In this document: positions 35,272 through 44,161 of the stretch, piece by piece
How positions within the stretch are numbered: position 1 is the first letter of the stretch
Layout: every line of letters starts with the position of its first letter
DNA from: Promicromonospora umidemergens
GTDB lineage: Bacteria; Actinomycetota; Actinomycetes; Actinomycetales; Cellulomonadaceae
Reading direction: 5' to 3'
Length of the DNA stretch: 60,392 nt
NCBI RefSeq assembly: GCF_024171995.1
Contig: NZ_JAMTCT010000030.1
Coordinates: 1-60,392, forward strand
Notes under the pieces: generated by a model
Seen by the model: only the letters and a program-made list of their open reading frames with translations
What the model was told of the DNA's origin: nothing
The model's database searches: none
Made by a program: the position numbers and the translations under genes

Positions 35272-35562
35272 TCAGCCCCAATGGGGCGGGACATCCTGCC
35301 GGAGCTGCTCGTCGTTCGAGCCGTTGCCGTTCGATCCGGGACCGCCGTCGGACCCCTCGCCCCAGCCTGCCGGGCGCTCGTCGCTGCTCACGCCCAGCAC
35401 TGCCTCCCGCTCGGTCCCGCGCCGCACGGCACGCCGAGGACCACGGCGGCGCGGAGCGGCGTCACCCGTTGCCTCGTCGGCGTCACGCGCTGCTTGCTCG
35501 GCGGAGGGTGTAGAAGTGGCCGGGCGCACCGGGGCAGCTGGCTGGTTCACGGACTCGCTCAC
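35272..35562 (-). CDS. Small hydrophilic actinobacterial protein with PPHWG end
   Basis: 96 residues. The first half is Ala/Thr-rich, followed by a basic stretch RRRGPRRAVRRGTERE; the C-terminus contains DERPAGWGE and ends DEQLRQDVPPHWG. Short proteins with a GWGE...PPHW tail recur in actinobacterial genomes, without known function. No membrane segment or enzyme motif is seen. It lies downstream of the very large helicase-like gene on the same strand, after a hairpin. Confidence 0.6.
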   Translation of the reverse strand: MSESVNQPAAPVRPATSTPSAEQAARDADEATGDAAPRRRGPRRAVRRGTEREAVLGVSSDERPAGWGEGSDGGPGSNGNGSNDEQLRQDVPPHWG

Positions 35563-35587
35563 CCCACCATTGTCACCGCACGCGAAC

Positions 35588-35628
35588 GAGATCGGTCAGT
35601 TGCACTGCCCACACAACTGACCGAACTC
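35588..35628. terminator. Hairpin after the helicase-like gene
   Basis: GAGATCGGTCAGTTG pairs with CAACTGACCGAACTC (one mismatch) around an 11-base loop. Its GAGATCGGTC core recurs in the hairpin at 41570. Confidence 0.6.
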
Positions 35629-35640
35629 ATCGCCAGCGCC

Positions 35641-38600
35641 TCAGTCGTCCAGCACCTGCGGGACCACGAGCTCCGCCGCCGGCGCCACACCGCCATCGAC
35701 GCCCACCCGGTCGTCCCGCACGGACATCACCACGCGCCGCACCCGCTCCGCCTCGGCGTCCGGGTCCAGGAACGCTGCCGCCGACCACACCTGCGCCACG
35801 ACCCACCCGAGCCGTTCGAGCCGCTCCGCGAGCTGGCGGTCACGCACGCGGATGGAGGGCTCGGCCACGTAGGCGACGTCGTCGGTCAGCACGGCCACGA
35901 GGAGCTCCCCCGGCAGGTCCGGGTGCCCCACCGCGAGCGGGATCCGGTCACCGCCGGGCATCCCGTAGCCGGTCTCGACCACGAGGCCCGAGCGCAACAG
36001 CCGCTCCCCCAGGTCCACGACCAGGCGGTCGATGGAACGGGCCACGTCCACGCCGTCGCCGGTCTCCACCTGGCCGGCGAGCCCTGAGCGCTCCTCCGCG
36101 AAGGACAGCACCTCCGCCAGCAGCTGCGGGCCGGGGCCGCGCAGCCGCTCGGGATCGAGGTCGGAGGCCGGGAAGCAGGACACCACGTGCAGCCGCTTGC
36201 GCGCCGCTCCGAGCGAGCCGAGCAGCATCGCGTCGCCACCGCCGTCGCCCAGCACACCGAACCGGTGCAGCACGCGGCCGTGCGGCGTCCGGCCGAAGCC
36301 GAGGGTGAGCACAATCGTGTCGCGCGCCAGCCCGGCCACGCCCGTGACGTCTGCGACGACGACCGGCTCCGGCCGCGACCCGGCGAAGAACGGCGCCAGC
36401 GCTGGGTTGGCCCGCACCTCGGCCAGCAGCCGTTCGCGGATGCGGTCGGCGTGCGTGGCGGTCACCGTGACGATGCCGAAGGTCTCCTCGGGCCGGGTCA
36501 TCGCATGCTCGATCGCGAGGTCGACCACCCGCTCCACTTCCGCCGTCGTCGACTCGACGGTGCCGGAGACCGGGTCGGGCATCCCCGCACCGTCCACGAG
36601 CGAGAAGTGCACCAGTGCCTCGGTGCGCGGCACGGGCGCCGGCCGCACGATGCCCTCGTACCCGTGGGCGGCGAGCAGCCCGGTCAGCTGCGGGTCGCGG
36701 CGAGCGGGCTCTGGCTGCAGCGTGACGCGGGGCAGCAGCCGCGCCAGGTCTCGTACCGCGGTGCCCGACGCCGACCGCGGGTCGCCGACCACGACGATCT
36801 GCCGGCCACGGGCCAGCGCAGGTACGACGACCTCGACCGGCACGTGCTGCACGGCGTCGAGGATCACCAGGTCGACGCTGCGTTCAGCGGGCAGCAGGTG
36901 CGGCACCATCGTCGGCGTCGACACCCAGGTCGGCCGCAGCCGCCGCACGGTGGACCCGTGCGCGGACACGAGGTCGCGGATCGAGCTCAGGCCACCGTCG
37001 ACGAGCGTGGCGTAGAGCGCCTCGGCGTCCTCCCGCTGGTCCCGCATCGCCCCGCCGAGGTGCGCACGGACCGCGGCCCGCACAGGAGCGGACAGCGAGG
37101 CGACGTGCCGCCGGTCGAGCTCGCGGAACCGTCTGGCGAGGGCGTCCAGCCCCGCCCCGTCCTGACCGGCTAGATCGGGCTCGGTGGCCAGGACCTGCTC
37201 GAACACCGAGGACCACCACGACAGCTCCAGCTCCGGCCCCACGAGGTCGGCTTCCACGCGCCGCTCGGTGAGGTCGTCGACCAGCTCACCCAGCCCCGCC
37301 TTGTGCAGTCGACGCAGCACAGCCGTCCGCTCGGGCAGCGCTGCCAGCGCCTCCTCCGTCTCCGCGAGGGACGCGAGCCGCTGGACCAGGGTGAACAGGT
37401 CGAGGTCGAGCAGCCCGCCGCCCGCGTACGACGAGCGCAGCACCGGCTCGAGCGCCTCGAGGTCGACGCGGACCGCTTCGTACGTCTCCTCCACGCCGGC
37501 CAGACCCTCCGGCAGAGTGGGCCAGCCACCGCGCGGACACTGCGCCTGCCACACCTCACGCTGTCGCTGCACCTCGACGAGAGCCGCGTGCATGTCCGGC
37601 ACGCGGACACCCGGCCGCACCATCTCGCGGGCCCGCCGCATCAGCCGACGGCGCGCGAGCCAGCCCATCTCGACGCCCTGCTCGGCACGCGCCTTCCGCG
37701 ACGCCGTGGCCTGCACCATGTCGGCGGCGGTGCGCTCGAAGACCATCGGCTGGAACACGTCGAGCGTGCCCCGCATACCGCCCAGCATCGCGAGCTGCTC
37801 GCCCCACTGGTGCGCCGTCGACGCCTTGACCAGGCCGGTCACCCGCGCGACGTACTCGATCTGCTCGCGCACCTCCGGCAGGGTCTGCTCCACCAGGCGC
37901 GTGACCCTGGTGAGGGCCGACCGCGCGTCGTCGTCGGTGAGGATGTGCGCGCCGAACCAGGGGCTCGACGACGACTGCAGCGTGAACGCCCCGAGCTCGG
38001 CTGACCGCTCGAGGTCGGCGGCGAGCTCGGCGCGGCGCTCCGTGCCCAGCGCGAGGACCGACTCCGAGCCGAGGCGCACCCTGGTCGCCGGAGCCGGCCG
38101 CTCGGACGTGAGCCGGGCGAGCGCCTGCAGGGCGTCGTACGCGGAGACCCGCCACGGGTCGCGCACCCGGTGCAGCGCCCCGATGTAGCCGGCGAGCTGC
38201 GCCCTGGAGCCGATCAGCGCGTCGCGCACCCGGGCCACCTCGTCGGCGTCGATGCGCTCCTGCGCGGGCGCCATCGCCTCGAGGAGGCGGCGCGACGTCG
38301 ACGTCCGCCAGGTAGGCACCGGCGCGATGTCGAGCAGCAGACCGCCCAGGCCGAGGGACTCCAGCCGCGCCGCCAGCGCGTCGGCGGCCCGACGGTGCCC
38401 CGGCACGTACAGCACGGACCGGCCGCTCGCGTTCGCCTCGGCGACGACGGCGGCCAGCGTGCCCGCGACGTCGGACCCGACCGGCCCGTCGACGAACAGA
38501 TGGCTGCCCGTCGCGAGCGCGTCGACGACGTGCCGCTGGTGGGGGTCCAGGTCGCCGACGCCGCGCTCGTGCGCCGGGTCGGCGTCGCCCACGCGAGGCT

Positions 38601-39669
38601 CGGGGACCTCCACCTTCCCCAGGCGCCGCACCGAGCTGTCCACGCCACCGAGCGCCGAGACCACCTCGTGCTGCCCCAAGGTCGGGCCGAGCTCGTCGAG
38701 GTCGTCGACCAGCACCTGTCCCGGGTGGACGAACGTACCGACCAGCACGCGCCGGTCCAGCCGGAACTCCCCCAGCACCGCCGACCCGAGGCTCGCCACG
38801 CGGTCCAGCACGTCGGTCGGGTTGAAGCCTGCGAGCGTGAACGTCGCCTTGGCCAGCGCGGCCGGGTCGAGCAGGGCACCGTGGGCGCGCAGCGTGCGCG
38901 CGACCACCGGATTGATCTCGGCCGTCGGGTCGAGCGTGATGTCGTAGTCGCCCTCGCCGTCGCTGCGCGGCGTGAGCATGACGGGCCGCAGCAGCACGGG
39001 CGCGCGCACCACGCGCGGTTCGTCCTCCCCGGCGTTCTCCGACGGCGCCTTTGGCCTGCCGGACGGCATGGCCAGCGTCACGACGGGAACGGAGCCGGTG
39101 AGGGCAGGGGCGTCGGCGGGGCTGTCGGCGGAGTCGTGCCCGGCGGCGGGGGCCACGCTCACCGGGCCGAGCGCCCGCGTGATGGCCTCCATGTCGTTCG
39201 CGTCGCCACCCGGGGCAGGTCGCTCGGTCCACGTGGCGACACCGATCGCCAGATAGGTGGGCGACACCCCGTAGCGCTGCGCGTGCTCGGCGGAGCGCGC
39301 GGCGACGGCCCGTGCCCGACGGCGGGCGGTCGGCAGCGCCCCGGCTTCGCGCACCAGGTTGGACAACCGGGTGGGTCGGCCGGCGAAGAGCTGGGCGACA
39401 CCTGAGGGATGGGCGGCCGACAGGTCTATGACGGCCTCGCCCAGCAATCCGACGTCCGCGAGGGAGGATCCTCCGGCGAGCTGGACCAGCCCGGCGCGCC
39501 AGCGTGCGGCCGACTCGGCCATAGGGCCCCTCGCGGCCCCTGGAGCCTCCTCCGCTGCCAGCTCGGTGGCCGGGTTCACGGTCTGGTCCTGCAGCGCCGC
39601 CGAGATCTCCTCGGACAGGTCGGCCGAGATCTCAGGAGCGGCTGCGGTCTGGTGGCGTGCAGCGTTCAC
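35641..39669 (-). CDS. Very large SF1 helicase-like protein with degenerate ATPase and nuclease motifs
   Basis: 1,342 residues if started at GTG 39669; the open frame runs to 40038, and the weak ribosome binding signal leaves the start uncertain. The layout is that of DUF4011/UPF1-like helicases: N-terminal region, a helicase block from about 380, a long helical insertion (about 480-880), the second half (about 920-1170), and a Vsr/DUF559-like C-terminal fold (about 1240-1335). Motif I reads VDGPVGSDVAGTL instead of GPPGTGKT; motif II reads ILDAVQH instead of DEAS/DEAQ. In the C-terminal fold the usual I-D and E-x-D residues read IPLAV and VLTDD. The protein therefore probably lacks ATPase and nuclease activity but is intact, with normal codon use, and may act structurally. 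Confidence 0.7.
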   Translation of the reverse strand: MNAARHQTAAAPEISADLSEEISAALQDQTVNPATELAAEEAPGAARGPMAESAARWRAGLVQLAGGSSLADVGLLGEAVIDLSAAHPSGVAQLFAGRPTRLSNLVREAGALPTARRRARAVAARSAEHAQRYGVSPTYLAIGVATWTERPAPGGDANDMEAITRALGPVSVAPAAGHDSADSPADAPALTGSVPVVTLAMPSGRPKAPSENAGEDEPRVVRAPVLLRPVMLTPRSDGEGDYDITLDPTAEINPVVARTLRAHGALLDPAALAKATFTLAGFNPTDVLDRVASLGSAVLGEFRLDRRVLVGTFVHPGQVLVDDLDELGPTLGQHEVVSALGGVDSSVRRLGKVEVPEPRVGDADPAHERGVGDLDPHQRHVVDALATGSHLFVDGPVGSDVAGTLAAVVAEANASGRSVLYVPGHRRAADALAARLESLGLGGLLLDIAPVPTWRTSTSRRLLEAMAPAQERIDADEVARVRDALIGSRAQLAGYIGALHRVRDPWRVSAYDALQALARLTSERPAPATRVRLGSESVLALGTERRAELAADLERSAELGAFTLQSSSSPWFGAHILTDDDARSALTRVTRLVEQTLPEVREQIEYVARVTGLVKASTAHQWGEQLAMLGGMRGTLDVFQPMVFERTAADMVQATASRKARAEQGVEMGWLARRRLMRRAREMVRPGVRVPDMHAALVEVQRQREVWQAQCPRGGWPTLPEGLAGVEETYEAVRVDLEALEPVLRSSYAGGGLLDLDLFTLVQRLASLAETEEALAALPERTAVLRRLHKAGLGELVDDLTERRVEADLVGPELELSWWSSVFEQVLATEPDLAGQDGAGLDALARRFRELDRRHVASLSAPVRAAVRAHLGGAMRDQREDAEALYATLVDGGLSSIRDLVSAHGSTVRRLRPTWVSTPTMVPHLLPAERSVDLVILDAVQHVPVEVVVPALARGRQIVVVGDPRSASGTAVRDLARLLPRVTLQPEPARRDPQLTGLLAAHGYEGIVRPAPVPRTEALVHFSLVDGAGMPDPVSGTVESTTAEVERVVDLAIEHAMTRPEETFGIVTVTATHADRIRERLLAEVRANPALAPFFAGSRPEPVVVADVTGVAGLARDTIVLTLGFGRTPHGRVLHRFGVLGDGGGDAMLLGSLGAARKRLHVVSCFPASDLDPERLRGPGPQLLAEVLSFAEERSGLAGQVETGDGVDVARSIDRLVVDLGERLLRSGLVVETGYGMPGGDRIPLAVGHPDLPGELLVAVLTDDVAYVAEPSIRVRDRQLAERLERLGWVVAQVWSAAAFLDPDAEAERVRRVVMSVRDDRVGVDGGVAPAAELVVPQVLDD

Positions 39670-40241
39670 ACCCAGCACGCTAACCGCGTCGCGTCCGCAA
39701 GGGCCGGACGCCACGCCGCGCGACACGCCGGGCCCGCAGAACTCCCGGGCGTGTCCGACCCACCGGTCAGATGGCCTGGGCTTCTGGCACGTCCGGCGGG
39801 CTGACGGCGGGCCGGCCGGCGAACCTTTGTCGGGGAATGCAAGAGCCCCTCCGGCAGGGGGTCCGAAGGGGCTCTTGCAGACGGGCCGGAGCCCGACGGG
39901 GTATGACGGTGCGCACCGCGCAGGGGGCGGGCGATGCGCACCGTCTTGTGAGAGTCTGCACCTGTTCCCGGCGGACGTCAACACCGACTCGGACGAGCGT
40001 CCAACTCTCTTTCGAGCGAGGGTGAAAACGTTATCCAACTACCTGCTTCACCCGCCCGTGCGACACGCTCTTCCGCAGCATTCCGCCGTTCCCGCACAGC
40101 GGGCTCAGCGCCCCGGCAAACAGGGTCGAGCTGCCCTCCGCACCCCTCGGAACGACGTCCGGCGTCGCGTAGATCACCCTGTCGGGGTGGTTGCCGACCG
40201 GAACAAAAAAGCCTGGACGGCACACCTAGGCTCGAAGGTTT
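39670..40241. other. Gene-free stretch between helicase-like and MFS genes, with two hairpins
   Basis: 572 bases without a supported gene. Two strong inverted repeats stand out: TGCAAGAGCCCCT/AGGGGCTCTTGCA at 39838-39879 and GACGGTGCGCA/TGCGCACCGTC at 39905-39945. At 40023-40036 TGAAAACGTTATCC contains an AACGTT core like a LacI-family operator. The two hairpins in tandem could belong to a small RNA or terminators; no tRNA-like fold is present. Confidence 0.5.
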
Positions 40242-41483
40242 GTGAGCAAACTCGTCGAGGCACTCCTCCCCAGCAGGCTTGGCCGATCGTTCCGCTGGCT
40301 CGTCGGCTCGTCCTGGACCAGCAACATCGGCGACGGCATAGCGCTCGCCGCCGGCCCCCTGCTGGTCGCCTCACAGACCGACAGTGCGTTCCTCGTCGCG
40401 CTCGCCGCGATGCTCCAGCGAGTGCCCTGGCTGCTGTTCGGCCTGTGGGCGGGCGCACTCGCCGACCGCCTGGACCGCCGCCTCGTCGTCATCATCGCCA
40501 ATGCGGTCCGGGCCCTGGTCATCGCCGTCCTGTGCGTCTTCGTCGGGGCCGGGACGGTGAGCATCGCCATGGTGCTCACGGCGATGTTCCTCTATGGGAT
40601 CGCCGAGGTCTTCGCCGACACGACGCAGCAGACCCTCCTGCCGGCGCTCGTGCGACCGGTGGACCTCGGCACCGCCAACCAGCGCATGCAGGCCGGGTTC
40701 CTTGCGGCCAACCAGCTCGTGGGCCCGCCGCTCGGCGCGTTCCTGTTCGCCGCGGGAATGGTCTGGCCGTTCGTGGTGCAGGTCGTGTGCGTGGCGCTGG
40801 CGGTCGTGCTGGTCGCCCGGATCACGGCTCCCGCAGGCACCTCGTTCACCAGCACGCGCGACTCCGAGAGCCACGTCCGCAAGGACATCGCCGAGGGCCT
40901 GCGCTGGGTGTGGCACCACGCGCCGGTGCGCACCCTGTGCATCGTCATCCTCGTCTTCAACATCACGTGGGCCGCACCGTGGGGCGTGCTGGTCAAGTAC
41001 TCGCTGGACCACCTGCACATGAGCGAGGTCGGTTACGGCCTGCTCACCACGGCGACCGGGCTCGGCGGCGTCGTGGGTGTCCTCTCGTACGGCTGGCTGG
41101 AGCGGCACGTGAACCTCGCGACGCTGATCCGCGTCTGCCTGACGCTGGAGGTGCTCACGCACGGAGCGTTCGCCCTGACCACCACGGGCTGGGTGGCGAT
41201 CGCCCTGATGTTCGAGTTCGGCGTCTACGTGTTCGTCTGGGGCACGCTGTCCACCACGATCCGGCAGCGCGCCGTGCCAAAGGAGTTCCAGGGCCGCGTG
41301 GCGTCGATCAACATGATCTGCGTGTTCGGCGGCCTGGTCCTCGGGCAGGGCATCGGCGGCGTCCTCGCGGAGTACTGGGGCCTCGTTGCCCCGTGGTGGT
41401 TCGCCTTCGCGGGCGCAGGCGTCACCCTCCTGCTCGTCTGGAAGTCCCTGAGCCACGTCGCCCACGCCGGTTCGGCCAGGTAA
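40242..41483 (+). CDS. MFS exporter (EntS/MFS_3-like)
   Basis: 413 residues with a GTG start. About 12 hydrophobic segments are present. The N-terminal WLVGSSWTSNIGDGIALAAG and FGLWAGALADRLDRRLV match the first loop (motif A) of the MFS_3 group, which includes EntS and macrolide exporters. The long mid-protein loop (RDSESHVRKDIAEGLRWVWH) is also typical. The substrate is not predictable. It stands alone, with gene-free DNA upstream and a repeat-rich convergent gap downstream. Confidence 0.88.
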   Translation: MSKLVEALLPSRLGRSFRWLVGSSWTSNIGDGIALAAGPLLVASQTDSAFLVALAAMLQRVPWLLFGLWAGALADRLDRRLVVIIANAVRALVIAVLCVFVGAGTVSIAMVLTAMFLYGIAEVFADTTQQTLLPALVRPVDLGTANQRMQAGFLAANQLVGPPLGAFLFAAGMVWPFVVQVVCVALAVVLVARITAPAGTSFTSTRDSESHVRKDIAEGLRWVWHHAPVRTLCIVILVFNITWAAPWGVLVKYSLDHLHMSEVGYGLLTTATGLGGVVGVLSYGWLERHVNLATLIRVCLTLEVLTHGAFALTTTGWVAIALMFEFGVYVFVWGTLSTTIRQRAVPKEFQGRVASINMICVFGGLVLGQGIGGVLAEYWGLVAPWWFAFAGAGVTLLLVWKSLSHVAHAGSAR

Positions 41484-41569
41484 AGGCGGCTCGGCGACGG
41501 CGGGAGTGCGCTCGGCGCCGAGTTCGGTCGCACCGTCGGACCGAGCTCAGCGACTTCGGTCGGATGTCA

Positions 41570-41599
41570 TGAGATCGGTCCGTTAATGGACCGATCTCA
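41570..41599. terminator. Hairpin between convergent MFS and DUF2637-like genes
   Basis: TGAGATCGGTCC and its exact inverse flank GTTAAT. It is the strongest stem in a region full of GACCGA motifs. Confidence 0.65.
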
Positions 41600-41602
41600 G
41601 AC

Positions 41603-41640
41603 CAACCGACCGAACTCATGGCAACCGACCGATCTCATGG
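41603..41640. repeat. Two tandem 19-base CAACCGACCGAxCTCATGG units
   Basis: The copies at 41603-41621 and 41622-41640 differ only at one base (A or T at position 12). A third, partial GACCGAGC copy follows at about 41646. The unit shares GACCGATCTCA with the adjacent hairpin. Confidence 0.7.
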
Positions 41641-41664
41641 AACCCGACCGAGCCCGTCCGCGCC

Positions 41665-43020
41665 TCAGCGGGGCTTGACGACCGGGATGGAGCCGGTCTC
41701 CGTGAACTCACGCATCCGCTTGCCAACTGTCGAGCTGCTGACGCCGACCTCCTCCGCGATCTCCCGGTAGGTCCGGCCCTTGGTGCGCAGGTCGATCATG
41801 CGTTCGGCGTCCTGCGTGCCGAGCTGCGTGTTTCGTCGCGGCGTGCGCCGCGGAGGGATCGCCTCCCGGACGTTGGCCGTAGCGCGGTCGGCTGCCTCGG
41901 CGGGCTCCGCCGGGACCGGGTCGGGCTGCGGGGCGCGCTCGCTCACTCCGTGCCTTGGCATGTCGAGGGCGGCGCTGCGGCGTGCGGGGCGGAGCTCCGC
42001 GCCCCCGTCGAACCGGCCCTCGTCGAACCGGTCCTCGTCGAACCGGCCCCTGTCGAGCCTGTCCTCGTCGAACCGGCCCCTGTCGAGCCTGTCCTCGTCG
42101 AGCCTGTCCCCGTCAAACGCCTCCCCGTCGAACACGCCGCCACCGAGCCCGTCCGAAGCCGCCCCCGCCGTCTCGCCGAACTCCGCCGCGATCGCCTCGG
42201 CGGCCCGGCGCTCGCACCCGGGCACCCCTACCTCGGCACGGAACCCTGCACCAGCCAGCTCGCTCGACACCCGGCCGTCCATGGGTTCGGCGTCGACGAG
42301 GATGCCGGTCAGCCGCTGCCGGTCGGCGAGGTGCAGGCGGGCGACGTCGGCCGTGCCGTCGCCGACGGCGGCGAGCGCCTCGCACCAGGCGGCGACCTGG
42401 GCGCGCATCTCCCTGGGCGGGACGGTGCGCAGCGCCACTGAGCGCGCCCGACGGCGGCCGGCCTCGGCCCGTGCGAGCCGGCGGCGGGCGGCCCGTGACC
42501 CGTCGCTCAGGCTCTGCGCCCGGAACAGGTCCTCCGTGGAGAGGAAGAGGGCGTGCATGCGCGCCGACTGCCGCATCGCGGACCAGGACGTGCCGGTGGC
42601 GAGGTGCCGGTCGCCGATCAGTGCGAGGTGCCACATGAGGGCGGCCAGCAGCGGCACGATGAACCGGAACACGACAGCACCCACCGGGTGGCCGATGTAC
42701 GCCTCGTGCCACGCGGCGAAGACGCCGGAGGCCGAGGAGAGAGCCCACGTCAGGGCGAGCAGGGTGCCGCCTGGCCGGTTGTCACGGGCCGCCTCGCGGG
42801 CGAGGAGGGCTACGGTGACGAGGGACAGCTCGAAGACGCCCGCGGTCGCGTAGGCGGTGCCCTGGTTCATGGCGAGGACGTCGATGCCGAACTGGACCAT
42901 CGCCAGGTACGCGGACCCGGTCGAGATGAGGGCGACGGAGATCGCGCCGGTGAGGACCAGTCTGCGGGAACGGCGCGTCGGGACGGTCGATACGGGGAAC
43001 GTCCGGTCGGCGGGGGCCAC
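41665..43020 (-). CDS. DUF2637-like membrane protein with C-terminal HTH
   Basis: 451 residues from GTG 43020, with AAGGAGAG 7 bases upstream; the frame to 43095 would run over the SOS-box-like site. Four to five membrane segments lie in the first 135 residues (LVLTGAISVALISTG, GVFELSLVTVALLA and following), as in the SpdB/DUF2637 family linked to plasmid spread in streptomycetes. The middle is Arg-rich and helical. An acidic/basic repeat (DRLDEDRLDRGRFDEDRLDR and on) encoded by 30-base tandem units spans about residues 305-345. The last 60 residues hold an HTH: IDLRTKGRTYREIAEEVGVS and TVGKRM. It may be a membrane-tethered DNA-binding protein. Confidence 0.7.
   Translation of the reverse strand: MAPADRTFPVSTVPTRRSRRLVLTGAISVALISTGSAYLAMVQFGIDVLAMNQGTAYATAGVFELSLVTVALLAREAARDNRPGGTLLALTWALSSASGVFAAWHEAYIGHPVGAVVFRFIVPLLAALMWHLALIGDRHLATGTSWSAMRQSARMHALFLSTEDLFRAQSLSDGSRAARRRLARAEAGRRRARSVALRTVPPREMRAQVAAWCEALAAVGDGTADVARLHLADRQRLTGILVDAEPMDGRVSSELAGAGFRAEVGVPGCERRAAEAIAAEFGETAGAASDGLGGGVFDGEAFDGDRLDEDRLDRGRFDEDRLDRGRFDEDRFDEGRFDGGAELRPARRSAALDMPRHGVSERAPQPDPVPAEPAEAADRATANVREAIPPRRTPRRNTQLGTQDAERMIDLRTKGRTYREIAEEVGVSSSTVGKRMREFTETGSIPVVKPR
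42018..42112. repeat. In-frame 30-base tandem repeats inside the DUF2637-like gene
   Basis: Units of the form CGTCGAACCGGCCCCTGTC followed by GAGCCTGTCCT repeat about three times, encoding DEDRLDRGRF. The unit count could vary by slippage. Confidence 0.7.
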
Positions 43021-43059
43021 GGTGATCTCTCCTTGGTCGGGGGGTGCCGGGTGATGGTA

Positions 43060-43075
43060 TCGAACAACCGTTCGG
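43060..43075. promoter_or_regulatory. SOS-box-like site
   Basis: TCGAACAACCGTTCGG matches the actinobacterial LexA site TCGAAC-N4-GTTCGA at 11 of 12 fixed positions. It lies 40 bases before the minus-strand DUF2637-like gene and 150 before the L,D-transpeptidase gene. Confidence 0.6.
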
Positions 43076-43225
43076 CTTCCCAGGGGTTCGCGCACCCACG
43101 AAGATATCGGACAAGTGTCACAAGCCGGTTACCGTCAGTTGCTCGGCCGCGTCCGACAGCCGACCGGGCACCATGGACACGCACGGCACCCTGCGCGGGC
43201 GGCGCAGGCTCACGGAGGGGACACC

Positions 43226-44161
43226 ATGACAGAGCTGCACAGCGGGCCGACGACGGGACCGGGGCCACGCCGCTCCCGTGCCGCGCTCACCTGGGCCTGG
43301 GTGGGTGGCGTCGTCGCCGTCGCGCTCCTCGGGACCGCCCTCTGGGCCGGCTTGCGGCCCGTCGACGATGCCGGCGCGGCGGCGGTGGTGGTCACGTCGG
43401 CCGGCCCGTCGCCGTCGGCCAGCCCTACCCCGCCGAAGCCGAAACCAAAGCCGAGCCCCGCGGCCTACTCCCTGCCGTCCCTTCCCGCGCCGGACATCGA
43501 CGGGATCCTGCCCCGCGGGCTGCCGCGTGCCGAGGTGAGCACCCTGGCCAACCTGCCTGGTTCGGTGGCGGAGCCGACGGACGCGCGGATCCCGGTCTGG
43601 ACGGAACCCGACGTGACCAGGGCGCCGGTCCTCGCTCTCGAGTCCCTCTACTACGACGCCGAGGCCCGCTGGCTCGTCCTGGAGCGCCGGCCGGGGTGGG
43701 TCAAGGTGCTCATCCCGTACGGACGTGGCGCCCTGCCGTCGGACGATCCCGAGAAAGTCAACGGATCAGCGGGGTGGCTCCGTGGGAGCGACGTGGACCT
43801 GGAGCGGGAGGAGCGGTCCGTGGTGGTCGACCTGTCGGACCGCACCGTGACGGTCGAGCACGCCGACGGCACCAGCGACCAGCGCGCCGCCGCCATCGGC
43901 GCGCCAGCCACGCCGACGCCGCAGGGGCTCACCCAGGTCTTCACGGTGACGGAGGCGGTGAACACCGGCCTGTCCGTGTTCCTGTCGATGCAGAGCGAGT
44001 CCCTGGACGGGTTCTTCGGCAACGACTACGCCGCCACCGCGCTCCACGTGGGCGTCGGCCAGGGCCAGGCGGTGAGCAACGGCTGCGTCCGGCTCACGGG
44101 CGCGGACTTCGAGCTGCTCACCGACCTGGACCCGGGCGTCCCGGTGCTGGTCAAGGCTTGA
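43226..44161 (+). CDS. L,D-transpeptidase (YkuD domain)
   Basis: 311 residues from ATG 43226, with GGAGGGG 6 bases upstream. One membrane anchor at about 22-42 is followed by a Pro/Lys-rich linker (PTPPKPKPKPSPAAY). The region at about 105-190 resembles an SH3-like domain with GWVKVLIPYG. The YkuD catalytic motif is complete: HVGVG then VSNGCVRL with Cys287. It makes 3-3 cross-links in peptidoglycan or attaches proteins to it, outside the membrane. The gene is divergent from the DUF2637-like gene and may share its SOS-box-like promoter region. Confidence 0.9.
   Translation: MTELHSGPTTGPGPRRSRAALTWAWVGGVVAVALLGTALWAGLRPVDDAGAAAVVVTSAGPSPSASPTPPKPKPKPSPAAYSLPSLPAPDIDGILPRGLPRAEVSTLANLPGSVAEPTDARIPVWTEPDVTRAPVLALESLYYDAEARWLVLERRPGWVKVLIPYGRGALPSDDPEKVNGSAGWLRGSDVDLEREERSVVVDLSDRTVTVEHADGTSDQRAAAIGAPATPTPQGLTQVFTVTEAVNTGLSVFLSMQSESLDGFFGNDYAATALHVGVGQGQAVSNGCVRLTGADFELLTDLDPGVPVLVKA

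Noticed and set aside
42018-42112. Repeat array considered as CRISPR
   Set aside because: The units are contiguous without unique spacers and are in frame inside a protein gene.
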